Shown here piece by piece: positions 12,483 through 20,887 of a stretch of DNA of 64,000 nucleotides (position 1 is its first letter; each line of letters begins with the position of its first letter). A program made the position numbers and the translations under genes. The notes beneath the pieces are model-generated. The model was not told the DNA's origin. It did not search any database and saw only the letters and a program-made list of their open reading frames with translations. Source of the DNA: Symbiodinium natans (taxonomy: Eukaryota; Sar; Dinophyceae; Suessiales; Symbiodiniaceae); NCBI GenBank assembly GCA_905221605.1, contig CAJNDS010000822.1, positions 1-64,000 of the forward strand, read 5' to 3'.

Positions 12483-14426
12483 TGGGACCCAAGCGTGTAA
12501 AACAATGAAAAGACCTCCTCTCTTTCTGCCAACAAGTAGGTCCAATTTTGGAAGCTTTTTTGGGCCCTGTTTTCGGGCCCCCCAATTTTAGGGAATTGCT
12601 GCTCCATTTTTGTCCACAGACAGCACGCCTGCAACGACAGCTGTCGTGTTGAGCTGAAGTAGATTCTCTTGTGGAGGTGGTCTGTGTGTTCGCAGCCCGT
12701 GAATTGTTGTCCTTGTTGCTGCTGGTTGCGGCTGCAACTGTGGGGGGCTGGAGGGGTGTAGTTAATTTTGCGGGCCAAATGGACCCCCTAAACTAGGACC
12801 CCCAGGCCCCCTTTCCTGGCACGACCTCGATGCTCAGATTCGGTTGCTGAAAAGCAAAAAGAGGTGCGTTGCAGTGGCTTTCAAACCTTTGAAGATGATG
12901 AAAAAAGCAGCTTGAAACAATGGCCAAGGAATCCGGCAAATCTTCCAACGCTCCATCGGTTAGAAGTGCTTTGAACAATGGTCAGGAAGCGCGTCTTCTC
13001 CGTGAAAAGCTCCTCTTGACCTTCCAAGTCCGCGATTTTAAATTGCTTGAAACAAGCGTTTTTGAAAGCCTCTGACAGTGCCGTTTGGACAGAAATCAAC
13101 TGCAGGACGAGACGAGTTCAACTCTACTGCTGAGACGTCCATGTTGCGCGCGACGCCCAAACCGAACCGTTTTGAAAAGGCAAAGTGTCTTTCTACAATG
13201 TGAATAAGTGCGAGCGAAGCGAGCAAAACACCGGAGTACATCTGATTGTGTTTTGTTGTCAGAGCTTGTTTTTTGATGGTTTTTTACATTTTGATCGTCT
13301 CACCTTTATTGATTGTCAGGCTTGTGCTGTTTTTTTTTCAATTTACTTTTTTTTTGCGAAATAATTAAGGTTTTTTTTTTCAGACCAATTATTGCAACTT
13401 TCTGGAAAGCTCAAAAAACATCTGCAGAAATTTCTTGGGATCTCTCTGCAAATCCGACTTTTTGAACCAAGGGGCGTCTCAACACTAAAGGGTGTCTTGC
13501 ACCATTTTAAGTCCAGATGGAGCCCAAAGGTGTCTCAACAGAGTTGCTGGATTGGTCGTTGCTTCTGTGTCTTTTTTGGTGGTCTTGGTGCTGATTTTCT
13601 CCTGACTCTAAGTCTTACCTTGTCCTATTCAGCGCTGCTGATGGAGTGAAGAGGCTGGCTTGAGTCGCGTGGATCTTTCTTGTCTTCTGGTCAATCTTGG
13701 TTCCAAGAATCTGGTCTTGGGTCCTGGAGTTCTTGGGTCTGTTGATTGTTGGTTGTTTTTTTTGTGTTTTGATTTTTCTCCTGTCTGTTCTCTCTCTGCA
13801 TTTGTTGTCTGTTTTATGTTTCTTAGATGTTGCTGGTCGGATCTGTTCCAACAGATTCCGAAGTTGTTATGCTTGGATTCAGTCCTTTGAGCTCAGTTTG
13901 TCCTTTTTGTTGTGAGTTGTGGTGGTCCCTCAGCTTCTGGTCGATTGGGTTCCCTAGTTTGTTTCTTGTTTGAGTTGAATCGGTCTTGGTCCTCAGTCGG
14001 CCTTGGGTCCATTATTGGCTTTTTGGCAGTTGGTCAATTCGGTTGGTGATTTGGCATGTTTTGTGGGTCCGTCGGTCCTTGCGGTCGTCGGTTGTCCTGT
14101 ATCGTGTGTCTCTGTGTTGTGTGTGTTGGTTCTCTTGATGCAGTCTCCAAAAGTACGAAATGGAGCAAGTTTGGGGACCAGAATTGGGGGTGCCTGCAAC
14201 CATGAATTTCTGGCAACGCACGTCTGGCCCCCCAAAGTGGGTTTTTAATTTGAGATCTGCAAAAAATTTTTTGCCGGACCAGCTTTGCAATTCTTGTTCT
14301 TCTGTCCTGCAAATGTGTGTCTGTGTGTGTGTGTGTGTGTGCTTTTGTGGTGGCTTTAGCGGTTGCAGGAGCAGTTTTGAACCCATTTTTGGGTCCCAAT
14401 TTTGGGCCCATTTTGGGGTCATAATT
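12483..14426. repeat. Satellite monomer 8, type A
   Basis: A 1944 bp unit sharing the private variants of unit 6. Confidence 0.85.
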
Positions 14427-16676
14427 TGGGACCCAAGCGTGTAAAACAATGAAAAGACCTCCTCTCTTTCTGCCAACAAGTAGGTCCAATTTTGGAAGCT
14501 TTTTTGGGCCCTGTTTTCGGGCCCCCCAATTTTAGGGAATTGCTGCTCCATTTTTGTCCACAGACAGCACGCCTGCAACGACAGCTGTCGTGTTGAGCTG
14601 AAGTAGAATCTCTTGTGGAGGTGGTCTGTGTGTTCGCAGCCCGTGAATTGTTGTCCTTGTTGCTGCTGGTTGCGGCTGCAACTGTGGGGGGCTGGAGGGG
14701 TGTAGTTAATTTTGCGGGCCAAATGGACCCCCTAAACTAGGACCCCCAGGCCCCCTTTCCTGGCACGACCTCGATGCTCAGATTCGGTTGCTGAAAAGCA
14801 AAAAGAGGTGCGTTCCAGTGGCTTTCAAACATCTTTGAAGATGATGAAAAAAGCAGCTTGAAACAATGGCCAAGGAATCCGGCAAATCTTCCAACGCTCC
14901 ATCGTTTAGAAGTGCTTTGAACAATGGTCAGGAAGCGCGTCTTCTCCGTGAAAAGCTCCTCTTGACCTTCCAAGTCCGCGATTTTAAATTGCTTGAAACA
15001 AGCGTTTTTGAAAGCCTCTGACAGTGCCGTTTGGACAGAAATCAACTGCAGGACGAGACGAGTTCAACTGTACTGCTGAGACGTCCATGTTGCGCGCGAC
15101 GCCCAAACCGAACCGTTTTGAAAAGGCAAAGTGTCTTTCTACAATGTGAATAAGTGCGAGCGAAGCGAGCGAAACACCGGAGTACATCTGATTGTGTTTT
15201 GTTGTCAGAGCTTGTTTTTTGATGGTTTTTTACATTTTGATCGTCTCACCTTTATTGATTGTCAGGCTTGTGCTGTTTTTTTTTTCAATTTACTTTTTTT
15301 TTTGCGAAATAATTAAGGTTTTTTTTTTCAGACCAATTATTGCAACTTTCTGGAAAGCTCAAAAAACATCTGCAGAAATTTCTTGGGATCTCTCTGCAAA
15401 TCCGACTTTTTGAACCAAGGGGCGTCTCAACACTAAAGGGTGTCTTGCACCATTTTAAGTCCAGATGGAGCCCAAAGGTGTCTCAACAGAGTTGCTGGAT
15501 CGGTCGTTGCTTCTGTGTCTTTTTTGGTGGTCTTGGTGCTGATTTTCTCCTGACTCTAAGTCTTACCTTGTCCTATTCAGCGCTGCTGATGGAGTGAAGA
15601 GGCTGGCTTGAGTCGCGTGGATCTTTCTTGTCTTCTGGTCAATCTTGGTTCCAAGAATCTGGTCTTGGGTCCTGGAGTTCTTGGGTCTGTTGATTGTTGG
15701 TTGTTTTTTTTGTGTTTTGATTTTTCTCCTGTCTGTTCTCTCTCTGCATTTGTTGTCTGTTTTATGTTTCTTAGATGTTGCTGGTCGGATCTGTTCCAAC
15801 AGATTCCGAAGTTGTTATGCTTGGATTCAGTCCTTTGAGCTCAGTTTGTCCTTTTTGTTGTGAGTTGTGGTGGTCCCTCAGCTTCTGGTCGATTGGGTTC
15901 CCTAGTTTGTTTCTTATTTGAGTTGAATCGGTCTTGGTGCTCAGTCGGCCTTGGGTCCATTATTGGCTTTTTGGCAGTTGGTCAATTCGGTTGGTGATTT
16001 GGCATGTTTTGTGGGTCCGTCGGTCCTTGCGGTCGTCGGTTGTCCTGTATCGTGTGGGATCTCTCTGCAAATCCGACTTTTTGAAGAGGCTGGCTTGAGT
16101 CGCTTGGATCTTTCTTGTCTTCTGGTCAATCTTGGTTCAAGAATCCGGTCTTGGGTCCTGGAGTTCTTGGGTCTGTTGATTGTTGGTTGTTTTTTTTTGT
16201 GTTTTGATTTTTCTCCTGTCTGTTCTTTCTCTGCATTTGTTGTCTGTTTTATGTTTCTTAGATGTTGCTGGTCGGATCTGTTCCAACAGATTCCGAAGTT
16301 GTTATGCTTGGATTCAGTCCTTTGAGCTCAGTTTGTCGTTTTTGTTGTGAGTTGTGGTGGTTCCTCAGCTTCTGGTCGATTGGGTCCCCTGGTTTGTTTC
16401 TTGTTATTTGAGTTGAATCGGTTTGGTCCTCAGTCGGCCTTGGGTCCATTTATTGGCTTTTTGGCAGTTGGTCAATTCGGTTGGTGATTTGGCATGTTTT
16501 GTGGGTCCGTCGGTCCTTGCGGTCGTCGGTTGTCCTGTATCGTGTGTCTCTGTGTCGTGTGTGTTGGTTCTCTTAATGCAGTCTCCAAAAGTACGAAATG
16601 GAGCAAGTTTGGGGACCAGAATTGGGGGTGCCTGCAACCATGAATTTCTGGCAACGCACGTCTGGCCCCCCAAAGT
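14427..16676. repeat. Satellite monomer 9, A/B hybrid truncated at array end
   Basis: It repeats the hybrid structure of unit 5, with the same jump near 16057, and is cut off after CCCCCCAAAGT at 16676, where unrelated sequence starts. The distance from unit 5 to unit 9 is 8109 bp, a four-unit higher-order period. Confidence 0.85.
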
Positions 16677-17337
16677 ACAAGAGCTAGTGGACCAGTCACG
16701 CTTGTGCGCGTGGGCAGCTTCCGCCCGGCAAGCTAATGTCGAAGCTGCACGAAAGGAGCAAACGCGCCAGCAATGCTTTCGTGAGAGTCAACTTGAAGGG
16801 ATCGCATGCGCTGGCAACGTCAATATTCCGTGTTCCAGCCGAACGCACCTCCTAGACACTTCCTGGAAGCCATACGGCAGGCTCTCGCAGCTTCGGTAGT
16901 CAGCCAAGCGCTGGAGCACTCGGTCCTGATGTCACGTCTCGAGTGGTTGTTTTCTTCCATAGGGTCCTTCCGTTGGAAGGGCTGCTTTTAGTGCCATATG
17001 CCACGGAGCACTTGAAAACGCTCTGCTAGTTGGCGATTTTTCGGAGCTACACTCGACGAACTTGGCAGTCTTGCGGGAAGTGGATGTATGCATCCCCTTT
17101 CAGCTTCCGGCTGTGGTAGATGCCCACTGGAACAAGCTAATTGCGTCTCCAACTGTGCGTGGGCCCAATCGCGCCCGCCTGGAATCGTTTCATGCTGCAC
17201 TGCACACTGGGCTGCCCTCAAAGGTCTTGCACGTGCCAAGCACCCCCACCAAGCAACACAAGCCCCTAGTACAAAAGGAATTGCCATCGGAATCTCGCCC
17301 AATACGTAAGAGGAAGGCTATTGGAGCAGCCTTCTAA
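16677..17337 (+). pseudogene. Decayed coding-like fragment, function unknown
   Basis: The segment is not repetitive within the window and has coding-like composition in shifting frames. Frame 1 is open from the satellite junction to 16899 (about 75 codons). Another frame is open at 16806-16991 (61 aa). A third frame, from about 16990, reads SAICHGALENALLVGD and continues into an open stretch 17062-17337 ending KRKAIGAAF and a stop. The pieces would join only with frameshifts near 16800-16990, so this is probably a gene fragment or an intron-broken exon. I do not recognise the protein. It starts exactly at the satellite boundary. Confidence 0.35.
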
Positions 17338-17637
17338 CCAAGGAGTCATAAAGACGGCTGGAATGCCCCCTGAGTGAGCAGGTCTGTGGCATCAGGAAAA
17401 ACAAAAACCCAAACCTTGCATGACTTGGCATGAGCATGTTTGGTTTGTCCCAAAGCCCTTAAGCATGTGCATGTCTTGCTTGACTTTGGCATGTTCTTGT
17501 CTTGTTGGCATGGCCTAGAATGAGTTTTGAAGCACTTGCAACCCTGTGGGCTTCCATGCACACTTCCGCTGCTCTGGAGTTGCCATGGCGCTGGAGTCAC
17601 TCAGTGCTCCGCTACCATGTGAAACTTGATGGGCCCA
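17338..17637. other. Spacer rich in GGCATG/GCATG words
   Basis: I see no gene here. The words GGCATG, GCATGT and CCATGC recur at short intervals (about 17390-17590). The same word family appears at 31575-31970 and 32915-32960 in Copia-2. Confidence 0.5.
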
Positions 17638-17650
17638 TCACCTCTGCTCA

Positions 17651-18240
17651 AAGGGGGGCTTAAGGGGGGGCTTAAGGGGGGGCTTAAAGGGGGGCTTAAG
17701 GGGGGGCAAAGGGGGGGGCTTTGGAGAAGACCCTTTAAAGGGGCTTTAAAGGGGGCTTAAAGGGGGCTTAAAGGGGGGGTTAAGGGGGGGCTTAAGGGGG
17801 GCTTAAGGGGGGCTTAAGGGGGGGCTTAAGGGGGGCTTAAGGGGGGGCTTAAGGGGGGCTAAAGGGGCTTAAAGGGGGGCTTAAAGGGGGGCTTTAAAGG
17901 GGGCTGAAGGGGGGCTTAAAGGGGGGCTTAAAGGGGGCTTAAAGGGGGGGTTCAAGGGGGCTTTAAGGGGGGGGCTTAAGGGGGGGGCTTAAGGGGGCCT
18001 TAAAGGGGGGCTTAAGGGGGGGCTTAAGGGGGGCCTTAAAGGGGGCTCAAGGGCGGCTTAAAGGGGGCTTAAAGGGGGGCTTAAAGGGCTCAAACGGGGG
18101 GGAAGGGGGGTTTAAAAGGGGGCTTAAAGAGGGGCTTCAAGGGCTTTGAAGGGGGCTTAAAGGGCTTAAAGGGGGGGGCTTAAAGGGGGGCTTAAAAGGG
18201 GGCTAGCGAGGCTTAGGGGGAGGGCTTAAGGGGGCTGAAA
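17651..18240. repeat. G-run/CTTAA simple repeat array
   Basis: Runs of four to eight G alternate with CTTAA or CTTAAA (unit about 11-12 bp, GGGGGGCTTAA) with irregular length. Closely spaced G-runs on one strand give strong G-quadruplex potential. Further blocks flank the copia insertion. Confidence 0.9.
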
Positions 18241-18244
18241 AAAG

Positions 18245-18700
18245 AGTGGCTTAAGGGCGACTCTAAACATTACTTTATCTTGAAGATGAGAGAGAAGGGA
18301 TTTATTCTAAATTCCACCCCCCTCGAATCTTGTTTTGTTTTTTGGATTTCGTTCTTCGAAACTAGAGAAGTGAGACTCTAAAAGAGAGAGAAAGGAATTT
18401 ATTCTAAATTCCACCCCCCTCGAATCTTGTTATATTTTTGTTGTGTTTTTTTGGGATTTCATTATTCGAAACCAGAGAAGTGAGAATCTAAACATACATT
18501 TCCCTTTACGAACGAAAGAAGGGAATGTATTCTAAATTCCACCCCTCTCGAATCTTGCTATACATTTTGTGTTTCTTTTTGGATTTCATTCTTCGAAACC
18601 AGAGAAGTGAGACTCTAAACATTCATTTCCCTTTACGAAAAGAAAGAAGGGAATGTATTCTAAATTCCACCCCCCTCGAATCTTGTTTTGGGAGCTTAAG
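18245..18700. repeat. Minisatellite, unit ~115-125 bp, about four copies
   Basis: Each copy contains GAGACTCTAAA, an AGAAGGGA-type purine stretch, TATTCTAAATTCCACCCC, CTCGAATCTTG, a T-rich stretch with GGATTTC, and TTCGAAACCAGAGAAGTGAG. Copies start near 18250, 18370, 18490 and 18612; a fragment with the ATTCCACCCC core lies near 18700. No gene is seen. Confidence 0.8.
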
Positions 18701-18781
18701 GGCAATTCCACCCCGCTCGCTTCTTCTTTTGCTTTTTGTGTTTTTTGTGTTCATTACTCGAGTTTCAAGGAGCAGAGAGTT

Positions 18782-19060
18782 CATAGCAGTGACGTGGCGC
18801 GGGGCTAAGCCGAGAACCCCATGTTTTGTTTCAGAGATGATTCATATGCTTCCACGCAAGCTTGCCCGGCAGAAAAAAGCGGGGGGGTTGGGGGGGGGGC
18901 AGCCCCCCCCCATTTGCATAGCAGTGACGTGGCGCGGGGCTAAGCCGAGAACCCCATGTTTTGTTTTGTTTTTTTTTGGACATGATTCCTATGCTTCCAC
19001 GCGAGTTTGCCCGGCTTAAACAAGCGGGGGGGTTGGGGGGGGCGCAGCCCCCCCCATTTT
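18782..19060. repeat. Two-copy direct repeat of about 135 bp
   Basis: The unit begins CATAGCAGTGACGTGGCGCG at 18782 and again at 18917. Each copy ends with a G-run/C-run block (GGGGTTGGGGGG...GCAGCCCCCCC) able to fold into a GC-rich hairpin. The copies differ by small substitutions and indels. Confidence 0.85.
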
Positions 19061-19080
19061 GCAAACACGATGCTCGCATT

Positions 19081-19449
19081 AGGCCTCTTAAACTGCTGCC
19101 TAAATCCTCCACCGAAGGCCCAGCAGGTATTAAGCCTCTTAGACGTCTTAAACTGCTGCCCGAACCCATTACGCCTTTTAAACAGCTGCCCAAACCCTCC
19201 ACAAAAGGCCCAGCAAGTATCAGGCCTCTTAAACTGCTGCCTAAACCCTCCGCAGAAGGCCCAGCAAGTATTACGCCTTTTAAACTGCTGCCCAAACCCT
19301 CCAAAAAAGGCCCAGCAAATATTAGGCCTTTTAAACTGCTGCCTAAACCCTCCGCAGAAGGCCCAGCAAGTATTACGCCTCTTAACTTGCTGCCCAAAGG
19401 CCCAGCAAGTATTAGGCCTCTTAAACTGCTGCCTAAACCCTCCACAAAG
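19081..19449 (+). repeat. 51 bp minisatellite encoding RPLKLLPKPS units
   Basis: About seven units of 51 bp or shorter multiples of three. The consensus, read on the + strand, gives RPLKLLPKPSAEGPASI. Every length variant keeps the frame, so a 191-residue frame stays open at 18961-19536. The same unit, slightly diverged, lies inside the Copia-2 gag-protease ORF at 32065-32583. It could be a relic of that coding segment; I see no independent gene around it. Confidence 0.8.
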
Positions 19450-19683
19450 GGGGGGGCTTGGTTGCGGCTTCAGGGGGGAACTTTAGGGGGGGGCTTTAAG
19501 GGGCTTAAAAAAAGGGGCTTAAAGGGGGGGCTTTAAGCCCCTTAAAACGGGGGGGGCCTTCAAGGGGGCTCTAAGGGGGCTTTTTAAAGGGGGGGTTCAA
19601 GGGGGGCTTAAAGGGGGGTTTAAAGGGGGGCTTAAAGGGGGGCTTAAAGGGGGGCTTAAAGGGGGCTTAAAGGGGGGCTTAAA
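19450..19683. repeat. G-run/CTTAA block, left side of insertion site
   Basis: Irregular GGGGGGCTTAAA repeats, continuous in character with 28533-28800. Copia-1 split one array into these two blocks. Confidence 0.85.
19679..19683. other. Target site duplication TTAAA, left
   Basis: TTAAA directly precedes the 5' LTR and is repeated right after the 3' LTR at 28533-28537. Five bp is the usual size for Ty1/copia insertion. The host repeat itself contains TTAAA, so some of the match could be by chance, but the spacing is exact. Confidence 0.75.
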
Positions 19684-19897
19684 TGTTAGGATGATTGGTC
19701 AGATCACCTTTGTATCCACACAGAGATGCATTTGGTCACCAGAGGATTGCTGGATCAACTTTGGCTCAAGTCGGAAAACATTGAGCTCGAGTGATTGCAT
19801 CACACAGCAGAGTTGGTGCTTGTGATTGTGCTTGGTTGAATTGAGCAGTTCTGAGATCACCTGATTGAGTAGACGATTTCGCTTTTGTAAAATTTCA
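19684..19897 (+). repeat. 5' LTR of Copia-1
   Basis: A 214 bp LTR starting TGTTAGGATG and ending AAAATTTCA, matching 28319-28532 with no difference seen. It contains TTTGGCTCAAG, identical to the last 11 nt of the dinoflagellate spliced leader. Confidence 0.93.
19760..19770 (+). promoter_or_regulatory. Spliced-leader-like TTTGGCTCAAG in 5' LTR
   Basis: An exact 11 nt match to the 3' end of the dinoflagellate spliced leader, ending in AG. It could be a relic of a trans-spliced RNA captured in the LTR, or a trans-splice acceptor marking the RNA 5' end. Chance is possible but unlikely given similar matches at the LINE 5' ends. Confidence 0.45.
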
Positions 19898-19911
19898 TGG
19901 TAGCGGAGCTC
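19898..19911 (+). promoter_or_regulatory. Primer binding site, initiator Met tRNA type
   Basis: TGGTAGCGGAGC follows the LTR directly. It would pair with a tRNA 3' end GCTCCGCTACCA. Copia elements commonly use the initiator methionine tRNA (plant version TGGTATCAGAGC), and this site differs by two bases. Confidence 0.75.
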
Positions 19912-19954
19912 TGGACGAAGTCCAAGGGCTCCTGAAAGATTGTCTAGATTCGTG

Positions 19955-20887
19955 ATGGCAGTATTTGGGAACTTTCAAGGTCTAGGAGGAGAAATCAAAT
20001 TGTTTCCTCCGCCGATTTTCCATGGTGAGTCCGAGAAATGGGAAGATTGGAGCTGGCAATTGAAGTCGTATGTTTCCTTGTACAAACCTGTAGCCCAGTC
20101 ATTGATGGACAGACTGGAAGGTACTTATGACCCCTGCATTGACCAGCACTTGGAAGATTTCGAAACAGCAAACTGTCCGAATCAAAGGTTAGTTGATTTC
20201 AGCAGACAATTGCACTACCTTCTTGCACAGATCACAGACGGCCCCGCCAGATTGGTCGTGAGATTGAACGAAGGCGGAAATGGTTTTGAGACCTGGAGGC
20301 AATTGTATGAACGTTTTGCGTTGCCTGACAGAGCCAGGGGAGTTAGCTTGTTGAGCAGATTGCTAGACTTCAGATTCCGAGACGCCTCATTCGAAGCGGA
20401 TTTGATGGAGTTTATTTCATTGAAGAACAAGCATGAGAAAGCCACAGGGAAGCTCCTGGATGATGACCTATTGGTCACTCTGATGGTCAACAAAACCTCA
20501 GGCGCATTGCAGCAACATTTGCGCCTCAACGTTGATGCATTGACCACGTTTTCCGATGTTGTACAGATTGTGAAACAGTACTACCAGAGCAGGCATTTAG
20601 CCAATTGGAGGTCACCAAACTCTTCAGAGGGACCAGTTCCCATGGACATAGGTGCATTGAAAGGAAAAGGAAAAGGATTCAAAGGCTACAAAGGAAAGGG
20701 CAAAGGATTCAAAGGAAAGAGCAAAGGATACAAAGGAAAAGGCAAAGGAAAGAATTGGAAAGGCAAAGGAAAGAAAGGATTCTACAAAGGCACAGGAAAA
20801 GGAAAAGGAAAAGGAAAAGGAGGAAAGATTGGAAAAGGGCCCGACTCAGGAACAGGATGTTTCATTTGTGGTTCGCAGTCGCATTGA
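19955..20887 (+). CDS. gag: Gag of Copia-1, ending at UGA inside the zinc knuckle
   Basis: 310 residues from the first ATG (MAVFGNFQGLGG); the frame is also open from a TTG at 19940. The N-terminal two thirds (KLFPPPIFHGESEKWEDWSW and on) is a copia capsid-like domain. Residues of about 230-298 are a very basic GKGKGFKG-type stretch suited to RNA binding. The end reads CFICGSQSH followed by UGA at 20885-20887. In the same frame the next residues are SKHC, which would complete a CX2CX4HX4C knuckle, with the UGA at the position after His where Trp is common. The frame continues open into protease and integrase. UGA is either a point mutation of TGG or is read through. Confidence 0.8.
   Translation: MAVFGNFQGLGGEIKLFPPPIFHGESEKWEDWSWQLKSYVSLYKPVAQSLMDRLEGTYDPCIDQHLEDFETANCPNQRLVDFSRQLHYLLAQITDGPARLVVRLNEGGNGFETWRQLYERFALPDRARGVSLLSRLLDFRFRDASFEADLMEFISLKNKHEKATGKLLDDDLLVTLMVNKTSGALQQHLRLNVDALTTFSDVVQIVKQYYQSRHLANWRSPNSSEGPVPMDIGALKGKGKGFKGYKGKGKGFKGKSKGYKGKGKGKNWKGKGKKGFYKGTGKGKGKGKGGKIGKGPDSGTGCFICGSQSH

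Larger units (their letters stand above)
1..16676. repeat. Satellite array, ~1.94 kb monomers, nine units
   Basis: A landmark beginning TGGGACCCAAGC recurs at 1, 1989, 3936, 4378, 6318, 8774, 10717, 12483 and 14427, giving a basic monomer of about 1940-1990 bp. Within each monomer the order is constant: GGGCCC-rich block, GCGAGCGAA doublet, T-tracts ending in CAG, a T/G-rich stretch, and a (TG)n run. Copies are nearly identical except for the first unit. The array runs off the left edge and ends abruptly at 16676. Long ORFs occur on both strands, but they repeat with each monomer, overlap one another and have low-complexity translations, so I treat the array as non-coding. Confidence 0.95.

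Noticed and set aside
1-16676. CRISPR array or rDNA array as explanation of the regular repeats
   Set aside because: Units are about 1.9 kb with no short spacer pattern, and no rRNA-like sequence is visible.
17651-18240. Telomere repeat
   Set aside because: The unit GGGGGGCTTAA does not match the TTTAGGG type known from dinoflagellates and is very irregular.
18525-19019. 164-codon frame across the minisatellites
   Set aside because: It runs through two unrelated repeat families and C-runs; there is no sign of coding constraint.
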